Positions 46,650 to 55,744 are shown, numbered from the stretch's first letter. The stretch: DNA of 64,000 nucleotides from Planctomycetaceae bacterium (GCA_029243145.1 JAQWSQ010000211.1:1-64000), one strand, 5' to 3'. Made by a program: numbers and translations. Notes: generated by a model from the letters alone, not told the origin.

Positions 46650-47957
46650 ATGAACGATACCGATGTGGTCTTTCCAGCCGATCGCGAGAGCCTCCGACGC
46701 ATCCAGTTACAAAAATTGACTGGCATGTGTCGCGAGCTGTCTCATGCGAATCCTTTCTGGACGCAACGTCTGGAAAGTGTTGGTCTGGATGCGGCTGCCA
46801 TCGATAGTTGGGACGCGTTCGCGCAAATTCCGTTGTTACAAAAGAGCGATTTGGTCGCCTGTCATGCGGCCAATCCTCCCTACTCCTCCAACTTGACCTA
46901 CCCTTTGGTGCGGTACTCGCGACTGCATCAAACTTCGGGAACGACCGGTAAACCACTCCGCTGGCTGGATACTCCCGCCAGTTGGGACTGGCTGATGGAA
47001 TGCTGGAAACAGATCTATCACCTCGTCGGCCTCACGCCCGAAGATCGAGTTGCGTTTCCGTTTTCCTTTGGGCCATTCATTGGTTTTTGGGCCGCGTTCG
47101 AAGGCGCACAGCGGCTGGGAAACCTCTGTCTCTCCGGGGGCGGAATGAGTAGTCAAGCGCGACTTCGGATGATTCTCGATAACGAAGCGACCTTCCTTTG
47201 TTGCACGCCGACTTATGCCCTTCGCCTTGCCGTGGTAGCCGAGGAAGAGGGAATCAACATGGCCGACTCGGCAGTTCGCGGCATCATTGTCGCGGGAGAA
47301 CCGGGCGGCAACATTCCCGCCATCCGCAAACAGATTGAAACGGCGTTCGGAGCGCGCGTCTTCGATCATTGGGGAATGACGGAAATCGGCGCGTTGGGAG
47401 TGGAATCTGTTGACTACGCGGACGGTCTATATCTCTTGGAAACAGAATGCATCGCCGAGATTATTGATTCAGAAACGGGCCAGTCGGTGGAAGCGGGCGA
47501 GACGGGCGAGTTGGTGATCACCAATCTAGGTCGCTGGGGGAGTCCCGTGATTCGTTATCGAACGGGCGATCTTGTCCAAGAAGACGTTTCAGGTTCCCCT
47601 GATGGCTTGTGTCTGAAACGTCTCAAAGGTGGTGTCCTCGGGCGTGCCGACGACATGATGACGATCCGCGGTAATAACGTGTTTCCGTCCAGCATCGACG
47701 CGATTGTGCGCGAGTTCGACAGTGTGGTCGAGTACCGAATGCACTTCACGACCAAACGAGAAATGAATCATCTGAAGATCGAGATCGAACCAATCGCGTC
47801 TCTTGCCGGTTCGGACGATGAGCAACAACTTCTCACCGATATCAATCGAGCCATCAAAGACCGTTTGAATTTTCAGGCAGAGATCGTGGCTGTTGAGCCG
47901 GAGTCATTGCCAAGGTTCGAACTCAAAGGCCGCCGCTTCAGCAAAGATGGCGAGTGA
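46650..47957 (+). CDS. Phenylacetate-CoA ligase-like adenylate-forming enzyme
   Basis: The 435-residue length and motif order fit the PaaK group of AMP-forming ligases. The phosphate loop is QTSGTTGKPL, then HWGMTEIGALG, RYRTGDLV, and the C-terminal GRADDMMTIRGNNVFPSSIDAIV that closes over the adenylate. It should activate a carboxylic acid with ATP to an acyl-AMP and then a CoA thioester. The acid is unknown, and no ring-oxygenase genes are near, so the phenylacetate name is only a family label. It starts 16 bases after the ThuA stop. Confidence 0.87.
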   Translation: MNDTDVVFPADRESLRRIQLQKLTGMCRELSHANPFWTQRLESVGLDAAAIDSWDAFAQIPLLQKSDLVACHAANPPYSSNLTYPLVRYSRLHQTSGTTGKPLRWLDTPASWDWLMECWKQIYHLVGLTPEDRVAFPFSFGPFIGFWAAFEGAQRLGNLCLSGGGMSSQARLRMILDNEATFLCCTPTYALRLAVVAEEEGINMADSAVRGIIVAGEPGGNIPAIRKQIETAFGARVFDHWGMTEIGALGVESVDYADGLYLLETECIAEIIDSETGQSVEAGETGELVITNLGRWGSPVIRYRTGDLVQEDVSGSPDGLCLKRLKGGVLGRADDMMTIRGNNVFPSSIDAIVREFDSVVEYRMHFTTKREMNHLKIEIEPIASLAGSDDEQQLLTDINRAIKDRLNFQAEIVAVEPESLPRFELKGRRFSKDGE

Positions 47958-47970
47958 AAGGGGCTCATCG

Positions 47971-48549
47971 ATGATTAAGCTCCGCGACGAAATCGCTCGC
48001 ACTCGCTGGGGTTGTATTTGCTTTGTCGTGCTTGGAGGTCCGTTGATCATGATGCTTTTGTGCTCCGGTTGGCCTCATATTGATCACACCACCGAACAAG
48101 ATGCGAAGAACCGTTATACGGAATGGACGGGACTTCCTTGGCCACAATCGGGCAAGATCATTGGCTTTGGAGACGATCATGGTATTTTTCACCTGAGTAG
48201 TGAAGGAGATTTTTTCCTTGTCTTTGAAGTTGATGACGAAGCACTCGAAGAGATTCTTAAGAGACAACCCGAGTCGCCAAGTCCTGAAGAGTGGTTATTT
48301 TCTGATTGGCAATCGGGTCCGGTGCCGGGAGTAATTGGCTCCCATCGCCGGTTCTCGACACTCGCGACTTTTTCGACGCATGCCTATAGCTCTGTGAACG
48401 AACAAGATATTTCGGAAGCTTTCAACAGCGAAGAGATTTTCTACAGTGCATCCGAACGATGCTGCGAAGGTCTCGCCTGGCATAACGGGACGTTAATTAT
48501 TGTCGTTCCAAGTGAGAATCGCGTTTGGGTTTGCGACTGGGACTATTGA
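47971..48549 (+). CDS. Single-pass membrane protein of unknown function
   Basis: I use the ATG at 47971, 13 bases after the ligase stop and behind AAGGGG, which gives 192 residues. The upstream frame overlapping the ligase lacks support. One hydrophobic helix (CICFVVLGGPLIMMLLCSGW) near residues 15-35 is followed by a soluble domain with FHLSSEGDFFLVFEVDDEAL and a C-terminal TLIIVVPSENRVWVCDWDY. I do not recognise the family. It would face the periplasm if the N-terminus is cytoplasmic. Confidence 0.65.
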   Translation: MIKLRDEIARTRWGCICFVVLGGPLIMMLLCSGWPHIDHTTEQDAKNRYTEWTGLPWPQSGKIIGFGDDHGIFHLSSEGDFFLVFEVDDEALEEILKRQPESPSPEEWLFSDWQSGPVPGVIGSHRRFSTLATFSTHAYSSVNEQDISEAFNSEEIFYSASERCCEGLAWHNGTLIIVVPSENRVWVCDWDY

Positions 48550-48589
48550 GTGAGCAAGTCCATCACTGCTCAATCGTATTCAGTAAAAA

Positions 48590-48611
48590 GCTGGGACTCG
48601 TCCCAGCCTAC
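48590..48611. repeat. Lone GTAGG-hairpin arm
   Basis: Read on the minus strand it is GTAGG followed by the palindrome CTGGGACGAGTCCCAG. It has the same design as the arms of the elements at 30275 and 59068, but no partner arm was found nearby. Confidence 0.55.
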
Positions 48612-48636
48612 GAAACTGGATTGACGCAAAGCCGTA

Positions 48637-49181
48637 CCAGAGTTAGCGTTCGTGATTCGCCGACAGGCGATTCTATCTTTGACAATTTGAACGTCATTAC
48701 AACTCGCAGACCCCCGCGGCTTGCGCCGCAGGGCTATCAGAAAACGCGCCTCTAACAACATAGCCCATAGCCCCACTGCGCAAGCAGTTGGGGCCGGTTC
48801 AAATGTCATTGCGTGTCGAAGGTCATCTGTACGAGCCCGCGGAGCTTGCGATCCTCGGCTATGCCTCTTGTGCCGGGCCATAGCCATTGTGCAAGCACAA
48901 CGGCTGGGTTCGAGCGCCATAGATTGTTCAACAATGACGACCGCTGCAACGTGAGAAAGGAGGCGATCTCGCGTGACGTAGAAGGTACGTCCACAGAAAA
49001 AGCGGCATCTCTCCAAATCGAACTGATCCGCGCAAACCGATGAGAGTCAACAACTTGCTCAAGAGTATGGAAGATGCCGGGCCAAGGGTATGGAACAGTA
49101 TCCGTCAAGAATCTTCAAGAGTATGACCAGGTGTGTCCCCGAATCTTGACATCTTGACATCTTGAAACGGGTGTTGAGTGT
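48637..49181 (-). repeat. Dispersed intergenic repeat, copy 2 (inverse of 28747-29150)
   Basis: It contains, in reverse order and orientation, the blocks of copy 1: CCAGAGTTAGCG to AACGTCATT (48637-48697), a 36-base identical block inside 48933-48969, CTTGCTCAAGAGTATGGAAG, GTGTGTCCCC and repeats of CATCTTGA, ending in GTTGAGTG. Between the first and second blocks there are about 235 bases of hairpin-rich sequence against about 95 in copy 1. A 148-residue minus-strand frame here is not conserved as protein. Confidence 0.75.
48711..48906. repeat. Cluster of hairpins with GCAAGC/GCTTGC loops
   Basis: Several short palindromes follow each other: CCGCGGCTTGCGCCGC, GCCCCACTGC paired with GCAGTTGGGGC, GCCCGCGGAGCTTGCG, and AGCCATTGTGC paired with GCACAACGGCT. 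Stems differ while the loop sequence stays almost the same. No T-runs. Confidence 0.5.
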
Positions 49182-49263
49182 TCAGGAAATTATTAAGAAT
49201 GAATGATTCTCAACCACCGTGCCTGTAAGCTGATATCTCTCTCTGACCGGAAATACTGAATCT

Positions 49264-50265
49264 ATGACTGAATCATTGAAAACATTAATCATCGGCGGCG
49301 GGTCTATCGGCGAACGACACCTGCGCTGCTTCCAACAGACGGGACGAACTGATGTCCTACTCTGTGAGATCAATGACCAGTTACGACAAACGCTTAAAGA
49401 TCGCTACCAACTCGAACATGTGTTTAGCGATCTGTCAGAAGCCATCAATCAAGATCCCGATCTCGCCGTCATCTGCACGCCGGCTCATCTGCATATTCCC
49501 ATCGCGCTCCAGCTTTCCAAACAGGGCATTGATTTGTTGATCGAAAAACCGGTCAGCACATCATTGGACGGTCTTACTAAACTGATTGATCTCGTCGAAC
49601 AGAATTCACTGATGACGGGTGTCGCCTATGTGCATCGATCCAATCCCGTCCTGGAGAGCATGCGACATGCTATTCGGGAAAACCAACTCGGCAAACCGGT
49701 GCAAATCAATTGTGTCTCGGGGCAACACTTTCCGTACTACCGACCCGCGTATCGAGACATCTATTACACACAACACTCCACCGGAGGCGGTGCCGTCCAG
49801 GATGCATTGACCCATCTCATCAATCTGGGTGAATGGTTTGTCGGACCGGTCACGAGTCTGGTTGCGGATGCCGAGCACTGTGTCCTCGCAGGAGTCGAAG
49901 TCGAAGACAGCGTGAATGTGATGGCCCGACATGGACAAGTGATGGCATCGTACACGCTCAATCAGCACCAAGCCGCCAATGAAACGGTTGTGTCGGTGAT
50001 CTGCGAAAATGGGATTGCCCGCTTCACAGGACACGAGGGCCAGTGGTCGTTTATGACCGAACCGGAAACCGATTGGCAATTCGGTCAACAAATTACGTTC
50101 GAGCGCGATACACTATTCCTCAATCAAGCCCAAGCCTTTCTCGATTGTGTTCAAAATCGGACTTCGCCCCTTTGCACATTAGAAGAAGGAGTTCACACCT
50201 TGCGAGTGGCTCTGGCCATACTGGACTCCGTCGCGACACGCGAATGGAAAACGATTGACGCCTGA
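49264..50265 (+). CDS. Gfo/Idh/MocA-family oxidoreductase
   Basis: The 333-residue protein has the N-terminal dinucleotide domain (LIIGGGSIGERHLRCFQQTG), the LIEKPVS motif with the catalytic Lys (EKP), and GGGAVQDALTHLINLGEW, where the HxxD/H-type acid-base pair lies. Family members oxidise or reduce sugars and inositols with NAD(P). It is the first gene of a tight unit with the SDR (18-base gap), the symporter and the aldolase. The inverted repeat nest lies just upstream. Substrate unknown, probably a sugar acid or polyol given the operon. Confidence 0.9.
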   Translation: MTESLKTLIIGGGSIGERHLRCFQQTGRTDVLLCEINDQLRQTLKDRYQLEHVFSDLSEAINQDPDLAVICTPAHLHIPIALQLSKQGIDLLIEKPVSTSLDGLTKLIDLVEQNSLMTGVAYVHRSNPVLESMRHAIRENQLGKPVQINCVSGQHFPYYRPAYRDIYYTQHSTGGGAVQDALTHLINLGEWFVGPVTSLVADAEHCVLAGVEVEDSVNVMARHGQVMASYTLNQHQAANETVVSVICENGIARFTGHEGQWSFMTEPETDWQFGQQITFERDTLFLNQAQAFLDCVQNRTSPLCTLEEGVHTLRVALAILDSVATREWKTIDA

Positions 50266-50283
50266 AACAGAAGTAAAACCCTG

Positions 50284-51078
50284 ATGACAGAACCAACCAT
50301 CAATCAGCTTTTCGATCTCTCGGGCCGCGTTGCGCTGGTCACGGGAGGAGCCGGCTATCTCGGCTCGTCAATGTGTGGTGCTCTGGCGGAAGCGGGAGCC
50401 TCGGTTGTGATCTCCAGTCGCGATTTAGAACGAGCGAAATCCGCTGCCAGCGAATTACCGATTGTCGGTGAGGCTCGTCACTTCGGCGTTGTCCTCGATC
50501 ATACAGACGAAGACAGCTTGAAATCAGGATTCAATGCCGCGATTGACCAAGCCGGGCAAATCGACATTCTCGTCAATAATGGACAAGGAGGGCCAGCGAA
50601 AGATTGGACCGCTGTGACGGGAGAAGAGTTCGAGCAACAACTCCGTAATGCGAGCGGATATTTTCTGCTGTCGCGATGTTTACGCGATCACGTGACTGCT
50701 CGCTCTGCTGCTGGCTCGATTGTGATGATTGGATCAATGTACGGCGTGGTCGGTTCTTATCCCGAAGCATATGCAGATGTCTGTTCCGCCAGCCCGGTCG
50801 CGTATCATGCACTCAAAGGGGGCATTATCCAAATGACTCGGCATCTCGCCGTCTATTGGGCGTCCGATAATATTCGTGTGAATTGTCTCAGCCCCGGCCC
50901 ATTCCCCAACGACAATGCACCGGTCGAGATGGTGACTCGCCTCAAAGACAAAAGTCCGATGCGGAGAATGGGCGAGCCTCACGAGCTGAAAGGAGCCTTG
51001 CTACTTTTGACGAGTGACGCGGGCAGTTATCTTACGGGACAAAATCTCGTTGTCGATGGAGGCTGGACCGCCTGGTAA
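50284..51078 (+). CDS. Short-chain dehydrogenase/reductase
   Basis: Classical SDR of 264 residues: cofactor motif VTGGAGYLGSSM, the usual NNAG appearing here as NNGQGG, catalytic Ser in VMIGSMYGVVG and the Tyr/Lys pair in VAYHALKGG (YxxxK). The C-terminal LVVDGGWTAW is standard. It should be a NAD(P)-dependent alcohol dehydrogenase, likely the second oxidation in this operon. The symporter starts 6 bases after its stop, so translation is probably coupled. Confidence 0.92.
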   Translation: MTEPTINQLFDLSGRVALVTGGAGYLGSSMCGALAEAGASVVISSRDLERAKSAASELPIVGEARHFGVVLDHTDEDSLKSGFNAAIDQAGQIDILVNNGQGGPAKDWTAVTGEEFEQQLRNASGYFLLSRCLRDHVTARSAAGSIVMIGSMYGVVGSYPEAYADVCSASPVAYHALKGGIIQMTRHLAVYWASDNIRVNCLSPGPFPNDNAPVEMVTRLKDKSPMRRMGEPHELKGALLLLTSDAGSYLTGQNLVVDGGWTAW

Positions 51079-51084
51079 ATCATC

Positions 51085-52656
51085 ATGAACACACCCTTGA
51101 TACTCGCCAATTCGATCAAGACTGTCACCGAATCTTCTGGTCTCACGGCCATTGATATTGGCATCATCGTACTTTATGCCCTCGGCACCATCGCACTTGG
51201 TTGGTATTACGGACGCAATCAGAAAACAACGTCCGAATACTTTACCGGCAGCGGCAACATGAATCCGGTGTTGATCGGCGTTTCTCTCTTTGCGACGCTG
51301 CTCAGTACCATTACTTACCTTTCGTCACCGGGCGAAGTGATCGGTAAAGGCCCCGGCATTCTGGCCAACTATCTGGGTTTGCCCATTGTTTATATTGTAG
51401 TCGCTTATGTTCTCTTGCCGGTTTATATGAAGCATAAGGTCACGAGTGCTTACGAACTTTTAGAAGTGAAACTCGGCTTGGGAATTCGTTTGCTGGGAGC
51501 ATCGATGTTCCTCGTCCTGCGGCTTTTTTGGATGTCGCTGCTGTTGTTCCTCACTGCCAAAGCACTCACGTTGATGTTGGGGCTTGATCCAAAATACATT
51601 CCCGCCGTTGTCGCGGTGACCGGAGTGGTCGCCATCACTTACACATCACTGGGGGGGTTGCGAGCGGTTGTCATTACCGACTTGATGCAGACCATTTTGT
51701 TGTTCGGCGGTGCATTGTTGGTGATCGGGACGGTCAGTTGGCAGATGGGAGGATTCGGCTGGTTTCCCACAGAATGGGATCCCAACTGGGACACTCAACC
51801 CCTCTTCAGTTTCGACCCCAGTACCCGGATCACTTTTGTGGGATCTTTGCTCTCGATGTCTTTGTGGTACATCGCCACTTCGGGAGGAGACCAGGTCTCC
51901 GTACAACGCTTTATGTCGACCACCGATGTGAAAGCCGCACGCCGCTCGTTTGCTGTCCAACTTTGTGTCTCGGTCACGGTCGGCGTCACGCTGGCGTTTG
52001 TTGGTTTCTCTTTGTTGGGATACTTCCAGGCATTCCCGGAAGCTCTGCCGGCAGAGATGGATTTGAAAAAGAACGCCGACGATATCTTTCCGCACATGAT
52101 TTCTTATCATCTACCTGTCGGAATTTCAGGACTGGTCGTCTCGGCAATGTTTGCAGCGGCGATGTCGAGTATTGACTCAGGCGTCAATTCGATCACCGCC
52201 GTGGTTCTGACTGATTTCCTCGACCGCTTTGACCGAGCACCACAATCGGATAAGTCGCATATGATGTTTGCCCGCTGTTTGGCGATTGCCATCGGATTGA
52301 TTGTCGTCTTCTTCAGTTCTTTCATGGGAGCCATCGAAGGGAATATCACGACTGTCACCGCCAAGACAACCAACTTACTCACGACGCCGATCTTCTGCCT
52401 ATTCGTCTTCGCCTTGTTCATTCCGTTTTCAAAACCATTAGGAGTCTGGATCGGTTCTGCCTGCGGCGTGACGACGGCGGTTCTCATCGCGTTTTCGGGA
52501 GAAATTTTTGGATTCCTGGATCCAGTGGAAAAGACCATTGCTCCCGTTACCTTTCAGTGGATTGCCCCCTGTGCCATGTTTGTCACACTCACCATCGGCA
52601 GCCTCATCAGTTACATCGAAACTCAACTGGACCGGGCCGATGAAACTAATCATTAA
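51085..52656 (+). CDS. Sodium/solute symporter (SSS family)
   Basis: A 523-residue permease with about thirteen helices. SSS marks include GWYYGRNQKTTSEYFTG after helix 1, the SLFATLLSTITYLSSPGE helix for sodium binding, and TSLGGLRAVVITDLMQ in helix 5. SAMFAAAMSSIDSGVNSIT is the conserved late motif. It imports a small solute with sodium across the inner membrane. Being between the dehydrogenases and an aldolase, it probably brings in their substrate, a sugar acid, polyol or carboxylate. Confidence 0.93.
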   Translation: MNTPLILANSIKTVTESSGLTAIDIGIIVLYALGTIALGWYYGRNQKTTSEYFTGSGNMNPVLIGVSLFATLLSTITYLSSPGEVIGKGPGILANYLGLPIVYIVVAYVLLPVYMKHKVTSAYELLEVKLGLGIRLLGASMFLVLRLFWMSLLLFLTAKALTLMLGLDPKYIPAVVAVTGVVAITYTSLGGLRAVVITDLMQTILLFGGALLVIGTVSWQMGGFGWFPTEWDPNWDTQPLFSFDPSTRITFVGSLLSMSLWYIATSGGDQVSVQRFMSTTDVKAARRSFAVQLCVSVTVGVTLAFVGFSLLGYFQAFPEALPAEMDLKKNADDIFPHMISYHLPVGISGLVVSAMFAAAMSSIDSGVNSITAVVLTDFLDRFDRAPQSDKSHMMFARCLAIAIGLIVVFFSSFMGAIEGNITTVTAKTTNLLTTPIFCLFVFALFIPFSKPLGVWIGSACGVTTAVLIAFSGEIFGFLDPVEKTIAPVTFQWIAPCAMFVTLTIGSLISYIETQLDRADETNH

Positions 52657-52685
52657 AAATATTTCACTCCTAGAATGACATCCTC

Positions 52686-53453
52686 ATGAGAACCAGCAAA
52701 CTGCTGTCCAAGATTCGCTCCGGCAAGGTCGCTCAGGTTTGCGCCCTTGGACATTTTATCCCGTCGTATGTTTGCCATGCGGCCCATTTCGGTTTCGATG
52801 CCATCTGGCTCGATTGCGAACACCGCGCTTGGTCGGATCGCGAACTCCAATCGATGTTGGCGTATTTTCATCAATATGACATCGATTGCATGTTGCGGAC
52901 TCCGACGCTCGAAAAAGCGAAGCTCTATCGATACCTCGAAGATGGTGCCACCGGCTTGATGATTCCCCACGTTTCGACTCCCGAACGGGCCCGCGAACTG
53001 GTTCAAGCGGTCAAGTTCCCGCCGATTGGTGACCGCGGTCTCGATGGCTCGGGGCTCGACAGTGAATTTCATCTCTCTGGAGGCGACAGCTACACCGACG
53101 ACGCCAACCGCGAAACATTTTTGGTGGTCCAGATAGAAACTCCCGAAGCGATGGAGAACGTCGAAGCTATTGCCGCCGTTGAAGGAGTTGATGGATTATT
53201 TATGGGTCCGGGAGATCTTGGCTTACGAATCAAAAAACTGAATCCCGGCTTCACCTTGGATGAAGCCCGTACGAAGTTGGCCGCGGCCTGCAAAAAACAT
53301 GGCAAAGCGTGGGGATTACCGGCCGCCGATGAAGCTCACTTGAAACAATTTGCCGAGGAAGGCGCTCAGATACTCGCTCAAGGCGGCGAATTCATGGCAC
53401 TCAAAGAGATGCTGGAGAACGTCTCGCAACGGTTTGATCGGGCAGTCGAATAA
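52686..53453 (+). CDS. HpcH/HpaI-type aldolase
   Basis: The 255-residue TIM-barrel protein has LDCEHRAWSDRE (catalytic His region), LRTPTLEKAKLYRYLEDGATGLMIPHV, QIETPEAMENV (metal-binding Glu) and the GPGDLGLR motif (metal Asp). Class II aldolases of this kind split 2-keto-3-deoxy acids into pyruvate and an aldehyde. As last gene of the operon it is the natural end point for a product made by the two dehydrogenases. The segment after the His region, DRGLDGSGLDSEF, differs from the usual GxRG.G and may reflect the substrate. Confidence 0.9.
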   Translation: MRTSKLLSKIRSGKVAQVCALGHFIPSYVCHAAHFGFDAIWLDCEHRAWSDRELQSMLAYFHQYDIDCMLRTPTLEKAKLYRYLEDGATGLMIPHVSTPERARELVQAVKFPPIGDRGLDGSGLDSEFHLSGGDSYTDDANRETFLVVQIETPEAMENVEAIAAVEGVDGLFMGPGDLGLRIKKLNPGFTLDEARTKLAAACKKHGKAWGLPAADEAHLKQFAEEGAQILAQGGEFMALKEMLENVSQRFDRAVE

Positions 53454-53484
53454 GTTGGCATGATTGAGTTCAGATGCGAACTTA

Positions 53485-54618
53485 TCATGTCCGCCGTTTC
53501 TTACGACCATTCACGAAACTGTCAATCACGACCGACCCCAAGTTGTCGGCTTTGCAATGTGCGGAAATACCGCCAGTCACCATCGCCATTTTTTCAACGA
53601 AGTTCATCAGTTCGAGATAGAAGTAGTCTTCAATGAGTGCAAAGCTAGAGACGTTAATCCCTTCCTGAGCGCAACGTTTGGCTTCGGCAAGAGTGATCGC
53701 TTCGGTCTGTTGCGAAGGGGGATAGATCAACATGATGTCGCGACCTTCGATGTGTGCCGTCGGCTCCCCATCGGTGATCACGATGATTTGTTTGTTTTGT
53801 GCCGGTTGACGTTTGAGAGTTCGTCGCGCAAATTGCAGACCGGCATGAATATTGGTGAAGTGTTCGGGAACAAACGCGGGCGGGTTATCGATATTGATTC
53901 GCAAACGAACACGCGGATCGAACAGGCTGACTTGCTTGGGAGCCGAGTTCATCAACTGTTTTTCCGAGAGTGCTGCCGCGTACGTGTAGAAGCCCACAAT
54001 TTGTAAGAAGTCACCTTGATACCGTCCACGCACGAGCGATTGCAGAGCAAACGCCACTTTTTTCGCTTGAGCATACTTGCCCCAACGTCCCATCGATCCT
54101 GACATATCCACGAGCAAAACGGTCGCACAATTTGACTGATATTCAGATTCGTGGACAACCAAATCATCTTCGGCAATTTGCACCGGCGACCCACCACCTT
54201 GCCGCATGATGGCATTCTTCAACGTCTCGTGCATGTTGAGATCGGAAATCGGGTCGCCATATTCGTAAGGCTTCGATTCTTCGTGTCGCGTTTCACCCGC
54301 ACCACGAAATTCGGTGTCGTGCTTTCCGATTTGTCCTTTGCGGCCAACATTGAACAATTCTTCGAGAGATTTCATCTCGACACGCTTGATCCCTTTCGGC
54401 GTGACCACATATTTGCCTTCCGAGTCCTTGTCGATCAAGCCCTGTTTCATCAGCATTTCGAGGACTTCAGGATTGGTCTCTTCCCAGTCTTCCAATTGAT
54501 CGAGAACTTCATCGCCATACTGCATCATGTATTCGGTCAATTGATCGAATAGTTCATCGGCCGATTGCGGCGAGAATTGTTCGGATTCATCAAACTTCGA
54601 GAAACGATATTCGGGCAT
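53485..54618 (-). CDS. VWA-domain protein
   Basis: The ATG at 54618 begins the conserved part (MPEYRFSKFDESEQF) and gives 377 residues. The upstream frame overlaps the next gene. The N-terminal 150 residues are charged and helical; the von Willebrand A domain follows with the complete MIDAS DMSGS at residues 171-175 and VITDGEPTAH. Such cytoplasmic VWA proteins in bacteria often pair with MoxR-type AAA ATPases as chaperones, but no MoxR gene is in view. It starts 7 bases after the stop of the small membrane gene. Confidence 0.85.
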   Translation of the reverse strand: MPEYRFSKFDESEQFSPQSADELFDQLTEYMMQYGDEVLDQLEDWEETNPEVLEMLMKQGLIDKDSEGKYVVTPKGIKRVEMKSLEELFNVGRKGQIGKHDTEFRGAGETRHEESKPYEYGDPISDLNMHETLKNAIMRQGGGSPVQIAEDDLVVHESEYQSNCATVLLVDMSGSMGRWGKYAQAKKVAFALQSLVRGRYQGDFLQIVGFYTYAAALSEKQLMNSAPKQVSLFDPRVRLRINIDNPPAFVPEHFTNIHAGLQFARRTLKRQPAQNKQIIVITDGEPTAHIEGRDIMLIYPPSQQTEAITLAEAKRCAQEGINVSSFALIEDYFYLELMNFVEKMAMVTGGISAHCKADNLGSVVIDSFVNGRKKRRT

Positions 54619-54625
54619 GCGTGAT

Positions 54626-54916
54626 TCAATGGTCTGTGGAGGGTTGCGAATCATCCGTAGATGGGGAGGTCTCTTTGGGTTTCGGCCAAGCGGCTCCGAC
54701 AACAATACCGAGGCCGATTCCTGCGAGAATGATCTTCCCCCAGCGCCGAGTAGATGCCGGCCCCATTTCAACCGCTTCTTCGGGAGGTGCGATTCCGATC
54801 CAAATCAGTCCTGCCAGCATCCCCAAAGCAAAACCGAACATCGCTCCCTTTTTGATGCAATTGGCGCGCGAGAATTGATCATAGTCAGAAGTAGTACCTG
54901 GACCGCCGGTATTCAT
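54626..54916 (-). CDS. Small membrane protein of unknown function
   Basis: The ATG at 54916 (MNTGGPGTTSDYDQFSRANC) gives 96 residues; the earlier start at 54973 lacks a Shine-Dalgarno. Two hydrophobic helices, GAMFGFALGMLAGLIWIGIA and IILAGIGLGIVVGAAW, each hold small-residue repeats, and a Ser/Thr/Pro tail follows. Its stop lies 7 bases before the VWA start, so the two are coexpressed. Function unknown. Confidence 0.6.
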   Translation of the reverse strand: MNTGGPGTTSDYDQFSRANCIKKGAMFGFALGMLAGLIWIGIAPPEEAVEMGPASTRRWGKIILAGIGLGIVVGAAWPKPKETSPSTDDSQPSTDH

Positions 54917-55133
54917 GAAACGCTCAAAATCGAAAGATATTTGTGAAATGTTGACATTCGATTCTAAGGTCATCGGATAAGCTGACCAGACGCAAAGCGG
55001 GATTTCTTCCCGGTTTTCTCAAGACAACACCTTTGTTTCTGCTCAAAATAGGAAGAGTCGGTCGGTTTGTCGCGAAGTCGACACTGACTTATACTGAAAT
55101 GACGAATTGCCGTTTTTCCAACTGAATGTCCCC

Positions 55134-55742
55134 ATGAACGAATCTCTTCCCAAAATCCAATCCTCTGGCAAAGAGTTTACGCTGATTTTGATCGCAGCCG
55201 TGATATTAAGTTTTGCCTTCGTTCAATGGTTCAAGTCTCCTCAGAATTCCTCTGCTGTTGGCGGTGGATTGGAGATCGGAAAAGAAGCACCCGAACTTCT
55301 TGCCGACATCTGGGTCAAGGGGGAACGCCCCGATCAGAATCAATTGGAAGGCGACGTTTATGTCGTGGTGGCTTGGGCGACCTGGTGTCTACCCTGTTAC
55401 GAGGCGGCTCCCGAGTTAGTTGAAACGCAGGAGAAATTTGCGACCGAAGGAGTCCGTTTTTTCGGACTGACGGCAGCAGGCCCGCAAGATGAACAGAAGA
55501 TTGTCGAGTGGCTGGATGATCGAAAAATCACTTGGCCAAACGGATTCGGAATGTCAGCCGTTGATACATTGATGGCATTCGAAGGAAACTATCTACCAGG
55601 GCTATGGGTCATTGGGCGCGATGGCAAAGTCTGGTGGAATCGCAGCATGATCGATGACGAATCACTCGAAGAGGCATTATCCCGAACTCTGGCAGAATCG
55701 AAGGCCACCGTGTCTAGTCCCGCAGATGAGAGCGGGGCCTAA
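55134..55742 (+). CDS. Membrane-anchored thioredoxin-like protein (TlpA/ResA type)
   Basis: I use the ATG at 55134 in preference to an earlier TTG; 202 residues. Residues 10-30 form one hydrophobic anchor (FTLILIAAVILSFAFVQWF). The thioredoxin fold follows with WATWCLPCYEAAPELV as the CxxC redox centre near residue 88. Such proteins reduce apocytochrome or copper-site cysteines in the periplasm. The ABC-permease gene starts only 2 bases after its stop, which is unusual company. Confidence 0.85.
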   Translation: MNESLPKIQSSGKEFTLILIAAVILSFAFVQWFKSPQNSSAVGGGLEIGKEAPELLADIWVKGERPDQNQLEGDVYVVVAWATWCLPCYEAAPELVETQEKFATEGVRFFGLTAAGPQDEQKIVEWLDDRKITWPNGFGMSAVDTLMAFEGNYLPGLWVIGRDGKVWWNRSMIDDESLEEALSRTLAESKATVSSPADESGA

Positions 55743-55744
55743 AT

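Noticed and set aside
48570-49016. 148-residue minus-strand open frame
   Set aside because: Its C-terminal part crosses repeat copy 2. In copy 1 the same frame is open over only part of it, and differences between copies fall mostly at first and second codon positions, unlike a conserved protein.
49110-49170. Repeated CATCTTGA units as a CRISPR array
   Set aside because: Units are short, directly adjacent and without unique spacers; no cas genes are present.
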